Source: UBA1738 sp045580145 (lineage in GTDB: Bacteria > Bacillota > Clostridia > UBA1381). From it: a DNA stretch of 13,612 bases. Positions 6,288 to 13,060 of this stretch are shown here, in pieces. The notes under the pieces are model-generated. The model made no database searches. It was not told where the DNA came from and saw only the letters and a program-made list of their open reading frames with translations. The stretch is from the NCBI GenBank assembly GCA_045580145.1, contig JAZNNI010000020.1, positions 1 through 13,612 on the forward strand, written 5' to 3'. Every line of letters begins with the position of its first letter. Position 1 is the first letter of the stretch. Both the position numbers and the translations under genes were made by a program.

Positions 6288-6301
6288 GGGGGAGAAAATT
6301 T

Positions 6302-7207
6302 ATGGATTTTGATGTAATTATAATTGGTGGCGGACCTGGTGGACTTTCTGCCGGAGTATATGCTGGAAGAGCAAATTTAAAAACTCTGATTTTAGAGGGA
6401 ACGGGAATTGGCGGACAGGTAAACTATACAACAGATATAGATAATTATCCGGGATTTTTTGGAACCGGTCCTGAGCTTTCAGCTAAAATGCGTGAGCAGA
6501 CAGAAAAATTTGGCGTAATTTTTTCGTCGGAAAATGTTAAGGAAATTAAAAACCCTTCAGCCGATATAAAAATTGTGCGTACAAGGAAAAATGAGTATCG
6601 CACAAAGGCAATCATAATTGCGACGGGGGCAAACCCGAGAATGCTTGGAGTTGACGGAGAAGAACGCTTAAAAGGAGCGGGAGTTTCTTACTGTGCGACT
6701 TGCGACGGCGCATTTTTTAAAGATAAAACCGTGGCAGTTGTAGGCGGCGGAAATACAGCCTTTGAAGAGGCGCTCTATCTTTCAAAATTCTGCCAAAAGG
6801 TATATCTTGTTCACAGAAGTGAGAGCTTCCGTGCAAGCAAAAGCCTTGTAGACAGGGTCAGAGAAAGCTCTAAAATTTTAATCCGTACAAATGAGCAGAT
6901 AGAGAAAATTCAAGGCGATATGGCGGTGAAATCTCTTGTTTTAATGCATACGATTTCCAAAAAGATAACAGTTTTAGATACCGATGCAGTATTTGTCGCG
7001 ATAGGAAGAAACCCTGAAAACAGTCTTGTGAAGGATTTTATCGGACTTGATGAGGCGGGATATATTGTGACAGACGAGAATATGCGAACAAATGTAAAAG
7101 GCATCTACGCTGTCGGGGATGTAAGAAAAACTCCGCTTCGTCAAATTATAACCGCAGCAAGCGATGGCGCGATTGCTGCAAACGACATTGCGGGGATAAT
7201 TGGATAA
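6302..7207 (+). CDS. trxB: Thioredoxin reductase-like flavoprotein
   Basis: A 301-residue low-molecular-weight thioredoxin reductase, which passes reducing equivalents through FAD and a dithiol to thioredoxin. Seen: FAD motif GGGPGG (9-14), redox-active CATC (131-134) followed by DGAFF, NAD(P)H-site motif GGGNTA (148-153), and the second FAD motif ending YAVGDVR. The usual HRRxxxR nucleotide-phosphate clamp reads HRSESFR here, so one Arg is missing; NADPH preference may be reduced, though the GxGxxA motif is intact, unlike ferredoxin- or flavin-dependent relatives. GGGGGAG sits about 7 nt before the ATG, and the gene begins 14 nt after the kinase stop, so it is the third gene of the two-component operon. 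No clear terminator follows; the lysine promoter starts 29 nt later. Confidence 0.92.
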   Translation: MDFDVIIIGGGPGGLSAGVYAGRANLKTLILEGTGIGGQVNYTTDIDNYPGFFGTGPELSAKMREQTEKFGVIFSSENVKEIKNPSADIKIVRTRKNEYRTKAIIIATGANPRMLGVDGEERLKGAGVSYCATCDGAFFKDKTVAVVGGGNTAFEEALYLSKFCQKVYLVHRSESFRASKSLVDRVRESSKILIRTNEQIEKIQGDMAVKSLVLMHTISKKITVLDTDAVFVAIGRNPENSLVKDFIGLDEAGYIVTDENMRTNVKGIYAVGDVRKTPLRQIITAASDGAIAANDIAGIIG

Positions 7208-7236
7208 GCAGATAATAAAATAATTCGGAAAATATG

Positions 7237-7265
7237 TTGACATACAGGGAATTATGTGATATAAT
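7237..7265 (+). promoter_or_regulatory. Consensus promoter of the lysine riboswitch/lysA transcript
   Basis: A perfect TTGACA (7237-7242) and perfect TATAAT (7260-7265) are separated by 17 nt, the best promoter in the window. Transcription would begin near 7272, just ahead of the riboswitch. Such a strong promoter fits control by attenuation rather than initiation. Confidence 0.85.
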
Positions 7266-7278
7266 TATCAATATTAAT

Positions 7279-7450
7279 TTGGTAGAGGTGCATTTTGTAA
7301 AGAGTAGCATACGGATACTTTAGCATTGACAAGTGTGATGCCGTGTGTGAAAGGTGCAGGTGCCGAGGGCAGTCACGTCAAAGGCTGTATCCGGCAAAGT
7401 GAAATAAGATTTGCTTTGCTGTCGTATCGAAGGATACGGAGTGCTATCGG
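7279..7450 (+). ncRNA. Lysine riboswitch (L box) aptamer
   Basis: The leader of lysA has L-box hallmarks in order: GGTAGAGGTGC (7281-7291), AGAGTAGCAT, GTGAAAGGTGCAGGTGCCGAG, GGCTGTATCCGGC, and the closing GGAGTGCTATCGG. P1 is formed by TTGGTAG (7279-7285) with CTATCGG (7444-7450), seven pairs including three wobbles. A further stem GTATC-GAAG-GATAC is seen near 7425-7438. Binding of lysine should stabilise P1. The 3' strand of P1 (GCTATC, 7443-7448) is complementary to GATAGC (7480-7485) in the terminator's 5' arm, so the free RNA can form an antiterminator. High lysine would thus stop transcription before lysA. Gene context (lysA directly downstream) agrees. Confidence 0.93.
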
Positions 7451-7476
7451 TTTTCTTGTTATTTGTTTAGAATTAC

Positions 7477-7508
7477 AATGATAGCCTGCCAAAAGGCTGT
7501 CATTTTTT
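7477..7508 (+). terminator. Riboswitch-controlled intrinsic terminator
   Basis: Arms 7477-7487 (AATGATAGCCT) and 7494-7504 (AGGCTGTCATT) form an 11-bp stem with one G-U pair and a 6-nt loop, overlapping a run of six T (7503-7508). It is the expression platform of the lysine riboswitch: its 5' arm competes with P1 of the aptamer. Confidence 0.88.
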
Positions 7509-7542
7509 GTGTATAGACAGCGTATTGGAAAATAATTCAAAA

Positions 7543-7568
7543 CCCACATTTGTGGGAAAGAGAAAGGA
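7543..7568 (+). promoter_or_regulatory. Hairpin and ribosome binding site that decide the lysA start
   Basis: CCCAC (7543-7547) and GTGGG (7552-7556) form a short hairpin immediately before AAAGGA (7563-7568). An ATG at 7569 abuts the AAAGGA with no spacing, whereas ATG 7578 lies 9 nt beyond it, so 7578 is the better start. The hairpin may protect the 5' part of the message or help set translation. Confidence 0.45.
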
Positions 7569-7577
7569 ATGTTTAAA

Positions 7578-8876
7578 ATGCAGATTTGCAACAACATCGG
7601 AACGAATGAGCAGGGTCAGTTGACCTTTGCGGGGTATAACACACTCGAGCTTGCAAAAAAATATGGAACCCCGCTATACCTTATGGATGAAAACAAAATA
7701 AGAGAAAAAATGCGTACATACAAAAAGGCGATGACAAAGCATTTCGGCGAAAGTGCCGCGCCTATCTACGCAAGTAAGGCGGCAAGCTTTAAGAGAATTT
7801 ATGAAATTGCCAAGGAAGAGGACATCGGTATTGACGTAGTTTCTGTAGGCGAGCTATATACTGCTTTGGCAGCAGGATATGACATCAGCCGTGCATTTTT
7901 CCACGGCAATAACAAAACCGAGGACGAAATTGAGTTTGCAGTAGAAAAGGGTATTGGCTACTTTGTTGTTGACTCACTTTCTGAGCTTGGAATAATCGAC
8001 CTTGAGGCAAAGAAGAACAATAAAAAACAGAAAATTCTTCTTCGTATAACACCGGGTATTGATACACATACAAACAAGAAAATTGCAACAGGTAATGTTG
8101 ATTCAAAGTTTGGTATGGCGATTGCAACGGGTCAGGCACACGAGTTTGTAGGTGCTGCCCTTTCATATGGCAACTTAGAGCTTGTTGGTTATCACTGCCA
8201 CGTTGGTTCACAGGTATTTGACGCAGAAACATTCATTGATGCTGTTGATATTATGATGGATTTTGCGGCTGAAATCAAGAAAAGATATGGCTATGAGCTT
8301 GAAATCTTAAATCTTGGCGGCGGTTTTGGTGTGAGATATGTTGCATCACAGCCTGACCTTGATATTGAAAATAGTATTCGCGAGGTAGGCGAGGTTCTTA
8401 CCCAGAAGTGCAGAGATGTGGGAATGAAGAAACCGGTAATTATGATGGAGCCGGGAAGAAGCATTGTTGCAGATGCGGGAATGACACTTTACACTGTCGG
8501 CACAGTTAAGCAGATTACAAACTTCAAAAACTATGTTGCTATAGACGGTGGTATGTCAGATAACCCAAGATTTGCACTCTATGATGCAGAATACACTGTT
8601 ATAAATGCAGGCAAGGCTACACTTCCGAGATATTATCGTTGCACAGTCGTTGGAAAATGCTGTGAAAGCGGAGACATTATACAGGAAGACGTGCATATCG
8701 CAAAGCCGGAAAAGGGCGATACACTCGCTGTTTTGACAACAGGTGCATACAACTACTCAATGGCTTCAAACTACAACAGAATTACAAAGCCTCCGGTAGT
8801 AATGCTCGCAGATGACGGCGATTATGTTGCAGTTAAGAGAGAGACACTGGATGACCTTATTAGAAACGATATTTAA
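7578..8876 (+). CDS. lysA: Diaminopimelate decarboxylase
   Basis: A 432-residue PLP enzyme that decarboxylates meso-diaminopimelate to L-lysine, the last step of the pathway, in the cytoplasm. Motifs: the PLP Lys in IYASKAAS (K67), GYHCHVGSQ (204-212) with the conserved His, the phosphate-binding LGGGFG (246-251), EPGRSIV (291-297), GKCCESGD (359-366) with the active-site Cys, and GAYNYSMASNYN (389-400). The fold is the alanine-racemase-like barrel plus C-terminal beta domain, and length fits the family. The start at 7578 is chosen for ribosome binding site spacing. Expression should be repressed by lysine through the upstream riboswitch. The gene is followed after 62 nt by asd, with a possible promoter in between. 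Confidence 0.96.
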   Translation: MQICNNIGTNEQGQLTFAGYNTLELAKKYGTPLYLMDENKIREKMRTYKKAMTKHFGESAAPIYASKAASFKRIYEIAKEEDIGIDVVSVGELYTALAAGYDISRAFFHGNNKTEDEIEFAVEKGIGYFVVDSLSELGIIDLEAKKNNKKQKILLRITPGIDTHTNKKIATGNVDSKFGMAIATGQAHEFVGAALSYGNLELVGYHCHVGSQVFDAETFIDAVDIMMDFAAEIKKRYGYELEILNLGGGFGVRYVASQPDLDIENSIREVGEVLTQKCRDVGMKKPVIMMEPGRSIVADAGMTLYTVGTVKQITNFKNYVAIDGGMSDNPRFALYDAEYTVINAGKATLPRYYRCTVVGKCCESGDIIQEDVHIAKPEKGDTLAVLTTGAYNYSMASNYNRITKPPVVMLADDGDYVAVKRETLDDLIRNDI

Positions 8877-8905
8877 TTGACATAGATTTTAAATAATGTT
8901 AATAT
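8877..8905 (+). promoter_or_regulatory. Possible promoter ahead of asd
   Basis: TTGACA (8877-8882) begins right after the lysA stop. TAATAT (8900-8905), 17 nt further, is a 4-of-6 match to the -10 element. If active, it would let asd-dapA-dapB be made independently of the lysine riboswitch, which makes sense because these steps also supply diaminopimelate for the cell wall. Confidence 0.4.
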
Positions 8906-8938
8906 AAATTAAGGATAAATAGTATGGAGGATATTACG

Positions 8939-10021
8939 ATGAAGGATAATTATAAAGTTGGTATTATTGGTGCTACAGGAATGGTAGGACAGAGATTTGT
9001 AGAATTGTTAGATGGTCACCCATGGTATACAGTGACAGTTTTGGCGGCTTCAGGAAGAAGTGCAGGCAAGACATACAAGGAAGCTGTTGGCGAAAGATGG
9101 GCAATGGATACAAAGATGCCGGAAGCTGTCAGCAATATGATAGTTATGGATGCAGAGGCAGATGCTGAAAAAATTGCTGAAAGCGTTGACTTTGTTTTCT
9201 GTGCAGTAAATATGAAAAAAGACGAAATAAGAGCTTTGGAAGAAAAATATGCGCGCTTAGAGTGCCCTGTTGTTTCAAACAACTCAGCACATCGTCATAC
9301 ACCTGATGTTCCGATGATTATTCCTGAAGTAAATCCTGAGCATCTTGAAGTAATTGATGCACAAAAGAAAAGACTTGGAACTAAAAAGGGATTTATCGCA
9401 GTTAAGTCAAACTGCTCAATTCAGAGCTATGTTCCGGCACTTCATCCGCTTATGAAATATGGCGTAACGAAGGTTTTAGCAACAACATATCAGGCAATTT
9501 CAGGAGCAGGAAAGACTTTTGAGACCTGGCCGGAAATGGTTGACAACTTAATCCCATTCATCGGTGGAGAAGAGGAGAAGTCAGAGGTTGAGCCATTAAA
9601 GGTTTGGGGAAAGGTTGAAAATGGCGAAATCATTGATGCCGAGACCCCATCAATCACAACTCAGTGCCTCCGTGTACCTGTTTCAAACGGACACACAGCT
9701 GCAGTTTTTGTAAGCTTTGAGGAAACTCCGTCAATCGAGCAGATTAAAGAGGATTGGAAGAACTTTAAGGGCGAGCCACAGGATCTCGAATTGCCGCACG
9801 CACCAAAGCAGTTCCTTCACTATTTTGAAGAGGACAACAGACCTCAAGCTAAGGAAGATAGAATGTTAGAAGGCGGAATGGCTGTTTCAATCGGCAGACT
9901 CCGTCCTGATAAGCAGTATGACTATAAGTTTGTTTGCCTGTCACACAACACTCTTCGCGGTGCTGCGGGCGGAGCTATGCTTTTAGCAGAGCTTTTGACT
10001 AAAAAGGGATATATGGACTAA
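8939..10021 (+). CDS. asd: Aspartate-semialdehyde dehydrogenase, long archaeal/fungal-like type
   Basis: A 360-residue enzyme that reduces aspartyl phosphate to aspartate semialdehyde with NADPH, the branch-point precursor of lysine, threonine and methionine. Seen: nucleotide-binding GATGMVGQRF (11-20), catalytic Cys in KSNCSIQ (C159), YQAISGAGK (184-192), and catalytic His in PVSNGHTAAVFV (H252). The length and the form of these motifs resemble the archaeal/fungal branch (TIGR00978-like) rather than the shorter enterobacterial type; this branch also occurs in Clostridia. The start is ATG 8939, 8 nt after GGAGG (8926-8930); an in-frame ATG at 8924 overlaps that ribosome binding site and is rejected. 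dapA follows after 24 nt. Confidence 0.95.
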   Translation: MKDNYKVGIIGATGMVGQRFVELLDGHPWYTVTVLAASGRSAGKTYKEAVGERWAMDTKMPEAVSNMIVMDAEADAEKIAESVDFVFCAVNMKKDEIRALEEKYARLECPVVSNNSAHRHTPDVPMIIPEVNPEHLEVIDAQKKRLGTKKGFIAVKSNCSIQSYVPALHPLMKYGVTKVLATTYQAISGAGKTFETWPEMVDNLIPFIGGEEEKSEVEPLKVWGKVENGEIIDAETPSITTQCLRVPVSNGHTAAVFVSFEETPSIEQIKEDWKNFKGEPQDLELPHAPKQFLHYFEEDNRPQAKEDRMLEGGMAVSIGRLRPDKQYDYKFVCLSHNTLRGAAGGAMLLAELLTKKGYMD

Positions 10022-10045
10022 TTTTGTGAAAGGGATGTTTTGAAT

Positions 10046-10936
10046 ATGAAAAAACTGCCATTTACAGGCTCGGGTGTTGCACTTATCACTCCTTTTAAGG
10101 CTGACGGAACACCTAACTATGAAAAATTAGATGAAATTTTGGAAATGCATATTGCAAATAAAACTGATGCAATAATCATCTGTGGAACAACAGGTGAAGC
10201 ATCAACACTTCCTGATGATGAGCATCTCGAGGTCATTAAACACACAGTAGAAACTGTTGCAGGAAGAATCCCTGTAATCGGTGGAACAGGAAGTAATAAC
10301 ACACAGCACGCTATCGAATTTTCCGAAAAGGCTGAAGAATTTGGCTGTGACGGAGTTTTGTGCGTAACACCTTACTACAACAAGGCAACACAAAAAGGAC
10401 TTGTTGAACACTATAAGGCTATTGCAAATTCAATCAGTATTCCTGTAATTCTGTATAATGTTCCGTCAAGAACAGGTGTAAATATTTCAGTTGCCGCATT
10501 AAAGGAGCTTGCGAAGGTTGAAAACATTGTTGCAATCAAGGAAGCAAGCGGAAATATGAGTTATGCAATGCAGGTAAGAAAGGAAGTTCCTGAGCTTTAT
10601 ATGTATTCAGGTAACGACGATATTATTGTGCCTCTTATGTCAATAGGAGCAAAAGGCGTAATTTCGGTTGTTGCCAATATTTTGCCGGAGGAAACACATA
10701 ATATCTGTGAGTATTACTTAAATGGCGAGCTTGATAAGTCACTTGGGCTTCAGCTTGAAATGCTCGAGCTTATCAATAACCTGTTTATTGAGGTAAATCC
10801 GATTCCGGTTAAGACTGCAATGAATGTTTTAGGATATGATGTTGGTGGATTGAAGCTTCCGCTATGTGAAATGGAAGAGAAAAATCTTGAGATACTAAAA
10901 AAATCTTTGAAGGATTACGGTGTAAAGAAATTATAA
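10046..10936 (+). CDS. dapA: 4-hydroxy-tetrahydrodipicolinate synthase
   Basis: A 296-residue class I aldolase-type barrel that condenses pyruvate with aspartate semialdehyde, the first committed step to diaminopimelate and lysine. The Schiff-base Lys is in VAIKEASGN (K165); CGTTGE (46-51) holds the conserved Thr pair, YNVPSRTG (137-144) the active-site Tyr and the Arg that binds the semialdehyde carboxylate, and TPYYNKAT lies at 108-115. Length is normal for the family. The start at ATG 10046 has AAAGGGA (10029-10035) 10 nt upstream; a TTG at 10040 in frame is less likely. It lies between asd and dapB with short gaps, in one transcription unit. Confidence 0.96.
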   Translation: MKKLPFTGSGVALITPFKADGTPNYEKLDEILEMHIANKTDAIIICGTTGEASTLPDDEHLEVIKHTVETVAGRIPVIGGTGSNNTQHAIEFSEKAEEFGCDGVLCVTPYYNKATQKGLVEHYKAIANSISIPVILYNVPSRTGVNISVAALKELAKVENIVAIKEASGNMSYAMQVRKEVPELYMYSGNDDIIVPLMSIGAKGVISVVANILPEETHNICEYYLNGELDKSLGLQLEMLELINNLFIEVNPIPVKTAMNVLGYDVGGLKLPLCEMEEKNLEILKKSLKDYGVKKL

Positions 10937-10949
10937 GCGAGGAAAACCA

Positions 10950-11711
10950 ATGACAAACATTATTTTAAGTGGCTGCAACGGAAAGATGGGAAGGGTTATT
11001 ACTCGTCTTGTTGAAGCAGACAGCGATTCGAAAATTGTAGCAGGTATTGACATAAATGATTTTTGCGAAAATGATTACCCTGTGTTTACAGACCTTTCAA
11101 AGTGTGATGTGGATGCTGATGTAATAGTTGATTTTTCGCACCCGTCAGCATTTTCGGGACTTATGTCTTTTGCAAAAGAAAGAAAGATGCCTATTATCGT
11201 TGCAACAACAGGTCTTTCTGACGAGCAAAAAGAAGAGCTCCTTGCTGCCGGCAAGGAAATTCCTGTGTTTTTCTCTGCGAATATGAGTCTTGGAATAAAT
11301 CTTTTAGTAGCGCTTTCAAAGAAGGCAGCTACACTATTAGAAGGAAATTTCGATATAGAAATTGTAGAAAAGCATCATAACCAGAAGATTGATGCACCAA
11401 GCGGAACAGCTTTGGCACTTGCTGACGGAATATCCGAGGTACTCAAGAATGCTCCTGAATACGTTTATGACAGACACAGTGTGAGGAAAAAACGTGCGCA
11501 GAGAGAAATTGGCATTCATAGTGTGCGCGGAGGAACGATTGTAGGTGAGCATTCAGTAATTTTTGCGGGTCAGGATGAAGTTATTGAACTTAAGCATCAG
11601 GCGACTTCAAAAGAGGTTTTTGCAGTCGGTAGCATAAAGGCTGCAAAGTTTATGAAGGGAAAACCGGTTGGCAATTATGATATGAACGATTTAATCGGTG
11701 AGATGATATGA
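10950..11711 (+). CDS. dapB: 4-hydroxy-tetrahydrodipicolinate reductase
   Basis: A 253-residue enzyme reducing the DapA product with NAD(P)H. The N-terminal nucleotide domain opens with SGCNGKMGR (7-15) and has DFSHPS (61-66) and ATTGLS (85-90). The catalytic signature is VEKHHNQKIDAPSGTA (139-154), with H142/H143 and K146. Length is typical. GCGAGGA precedes the start and the gap to dapA is 13 nt. Its last codons overlap the next gene by ATGA, so that gene is translationally coupled to it. The later steps of the diaminopimelate route are not encoded in this window. Confidence 0.96.
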   Translation: MTNIILSGCNGKMGRVITRLVEADSDSKIVAGIDINDFCENDYPVFTDLSKCDVDADVIVDFSHPSAFSGLMSFAKERKMPIIVATTGLSDEQKEELLAAGKEIPVFFSANMSLGINLLVALSKKAATLLEGNFDIEIVEKHHNQKIDAPSGTALALADGISEVLKNAPEYVYDRHSVRKKRAQREIGIHSVRGGTIVGEHSVIFAGQDEVIELKHQATSKEVFAVGSIKAAKFMKGKPVGNYDMNDLIGEMI

Positions 11712-12199
11712 GCCTTACTCCAAAAACGTGTTTTTTTACGGGGCATAGAATCATAGAAAAAAGTAAAATCAGTCAGGTGGAAGGTTGGCTCAGGGAAGAA
11801 ATCCTTGATAAGATCAATCATAAGGTCGAAGTTTTTATAGCAGGTGGTGCTGTTGGGTTTGATACGATGGCAGCAGAGCAGGTGCTTTTTATGAAGAAGG
11901 ATTATCCCGATATTAAGCTTTTCCTTTACCTGCCCTGTACGGACCAAGATGCAGATTGGAATGAAGCTGACCGAAAAAGACTTGATGATATAAAAAAATA
12001 TTCAGATAAAATTTGCTACGTGACTACCTCTGAATACACAGATGGTTGTATGAAGAAACGTAATAAGGCGATGGTTGATGCGTCTGACTGCGGAATTGCC
12101 TATGTTAAAACAATGCACAGCGGAGCTGCGCAGACAGCAAAAATGGCAATGAAAAAGGGAATAGATGTAGTAAATATTGCTAATAAATTAAAAAACTAA
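11708..12199 (+). CDS. SLOG-fold, DUF1273/YpsA-like protein
   Basis: A 163-residue protein with the look of the DUF1273 (YpsA-like) branch of the SLOG nucleotide-binding superfamily: FFTGHR (9-14), IAGGAVGFDTMAAE (44-57), a LPC-x-DQDADW segment in the middle, YTDGCMKKRNKAMVDASD with the conserved Arg-Asn and Asp, and a C-terminal GAAQTAKMA. SLOG proteins bind nucleotides or nucleotide-derived ligands; members are known in signalling and in defence operons, and Bacillus YpsA has been linked to cell division. No partner effector is present here. It overlaps dapB by ATGA and is followed at once by a terminator, so it is the last gene of the lysine operon. A role linked to wall synthesis is possible but only inferred. 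Confidence 0.8.
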   Translation: MSLTPKTCFFTGHRIIEKSKISQVEGWLREEILDKINHKVEVFIAGGAVGFDTMAAEQVLFMKKDYPDIKLFLYLPCTDQDADWNEADRKRLDDIKKYSDKICYVTTSEYTDGCMKKRNKAMVDASDCGIAYVKTMHSGAAQTAKMAMKKGIDVVNIANKLKN

Positions 12200-12226
12200 A
12201 AACCTGTTGCTTTGCAACAGGTTTTT
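12200..12226. terminator. Bidirectional intrinsic terminator
   Basis: AAACCTGTTGC (12200-12210) and GCAACAGGTTT (12214-12224) form a perfect 11-bp stem with a TTT loop, followed by further T on the + strand and preceded by A-rich DNA. It starts one base after the stop of the SLOG gene and also lies downstream of the convergent XRE gene. Confidence 0.88.
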
Positions 12227-12258
12227 AGTGTCAATAAAAGTCTTAGGTCAAAGGATGA

Positions 12259-12501
12259 TTATTTTATTTCTTGCTCTAAATTTTTAAATAAATCCGAACA
12301 GAAAAAATATTCAATGGAAATATCTAATCCATCACAAATCTTCTTTATTGTGGAAATAGTTGTACTATTATTTCTTCCGCTGACAATGTTACTGAGAGTA
12401 GATTGAGTAATGCCGCTGATTGTTGCAAGCTTATTTATTGTAATATTGTTCTCCAAGCACAACTCTATAATTCTCGATTTTACTGCTTCTCCTATATTCA
12501 A
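12259..12501 (-). CDS. XRE-family helix-turn-helix regulator
   Basis: An 80-residue single-domain DNA-binding protein. Residues about 8-65 form the XRE/Cro-type five-helix fold: IIELCLENNITINKLA then SGITQSTLSNIVSG as the helix-turn-helix, and ISTIKKICDGLDISIEYFF as the closing helices. There is no sensor or dimerisation extension. The start is a TTG at 12501-12499, preceded by GAGGTGAT (12512-12505); no ATG is available in the N-terminal region. It is divergent from the YbjN-like gene and the shared spacer contains an inverted repeat, so it may repress that gene and itself. Such small XRE proteins often come with mobile elements or toxin-antitoxin pairs, but no such partner is evident here. 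Confidence 0.88.
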   Translation of the reverse strand: MNIGEAVKSRIIELCLENNITINKLATISGITQSTLSNIVSGRNNSTTISTIKKICDGLDISIEYFFCSDLFKNLEQEIK

Positions 12502-12540
12502 AATATCACCTCAATCTTATTATATTATTATTGTATCGTT

Positions 12541-12565
12541 TTTGAGTTAAAAAGATTACCTCAAA
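12541..12565. promoter_or_regulatory. Candidate operator, inverted repeat
   Basis: TTTGAGTT (12541-12548) and ACCTCAAA (12558-12565) are inverted repeats with one mismatch and a 9-nt centre. The right half ends 4 nt before the -35 box at 12570. A direct repeat of its right arm (ATTACCTCAA at 12555-12564) occurs exactly 50 bp away as ATCACCTCAA (12505-12514), overlapping the XRE ribosome binding site. Binding by the XRE protein is inferred. Confidence 0.4.
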
Positions 12566-12569
12566 TGAG

Positions 12570-12598
12570 TTGACTTGCAGGGTTTAGTGTGATAAAAT
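12570..12598 (+). promoter_or_regulatory. Promoter of the YbjN-like gene
   Basis: TTGACT (12570-12575) and TAAAAT (12593-12598) are separated by 17 nt. The predicted start is near 12605; GGTGAT (12612-12617) then lies 6 nt before the ATG at 12624. Confidence 0.6.
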
Positions 12599-12623
12599 TA
12601 TAAAAAGGATTGGTGATATAATA

Positions 12624-13031
12624 ATGGAGAAGCTAAGAAGTGAATTTGTAAAAATTCTTGAAGTAAACGGAATATCATATGAGTTTGAAGATGCAGAAGG
12701 AATATTAAGTATTCATATTTTTTTAGAAGGAAAAAATCTTAAAAATATAATTGTTAGTGTTCATTTTGCTCAGGAATGTGTGTTGTTTCGTGTATTTATA
12801 GCAAAAATCAGACCTATTTACAAATTCAGACTACTTGAAGAGCTTAATAAGATACATAGTGAAACAGCATCAATAAATATGTATATAGACAAAAAAGAAA
12901 GGTTGATAACCACGGTATTTTACAGAGCAGAAGATTTTAGCTGTTTTGCAAATAATTGTTTCTTTAAGCTTATTGAGATTAGAAATGTAGTTGACGATTA
13001 TTTTATTAAATTAAAAAAGTACATATATTAA
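12624..13031 (+). CDS. YbjN-like protein of unknown function
   Basis: A 135-residue acidic/basic mixed protein without signal peptide or membrane segment. The alternation of strands and helices (EFVKILEVNGISYEFED, ILSIHIFLE, NIIVSVHFAQE, then LLEELNKIHSETASINMYID, and a long C-terminal helix with VVDDYFIKLKK) resembles the YbjN / type III secretion chaperone-like fold, in which a helix followed by an N-rich turn and a strand is typical. That is a fold-level impression, not a firm family match. There are no catalytic residues to point at. It has its own promoter, its own terminator, and a divergent XRE regulator with a candidate operator upstream, so it is a single-gene regulated unit. In other bacteria YbjN proteins have been connected to stress and motility; nothing here tests that. 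Confidence 0.55.
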   Translation: MEKLRSEFVKILEVNGISYEFEDAEGILSIHIFLEGKNLKNIIVSVHFAQECVLFRVFIAKIRPIYKFRLLEELNKIHSETASINMYIDKKERLITTVFYRAEDFSCFANNCFFKLIEIRNVVDDYFIKLKKYIY

Positions 13032-13057
13032 AAGCCCGATGCTTCGGGCTTTTTTTG
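13031..13057. terminator. Bidirectional intrinsic terminator
   Basis: AAAGCCCGA (13031-13039) and TCGGGCTTT (13044-13052) form a perfect 9-bp stem with a TGCT loop, followed by a T run to 13056. It overlaps the stop codon of the YbjN-like gene and lies just past the convergent lipoprotein gene, with an A run serving as its T tract on the - strand. Confidence 0.88.
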
Positions 13058-13060
13058 CAA

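Noticed and set aside
12212..12406. + strand ORF ending in a hydrophobic stretch
   Set aside because: It starts inside the terminator stem and is antisense to the well-supported XRE gene.
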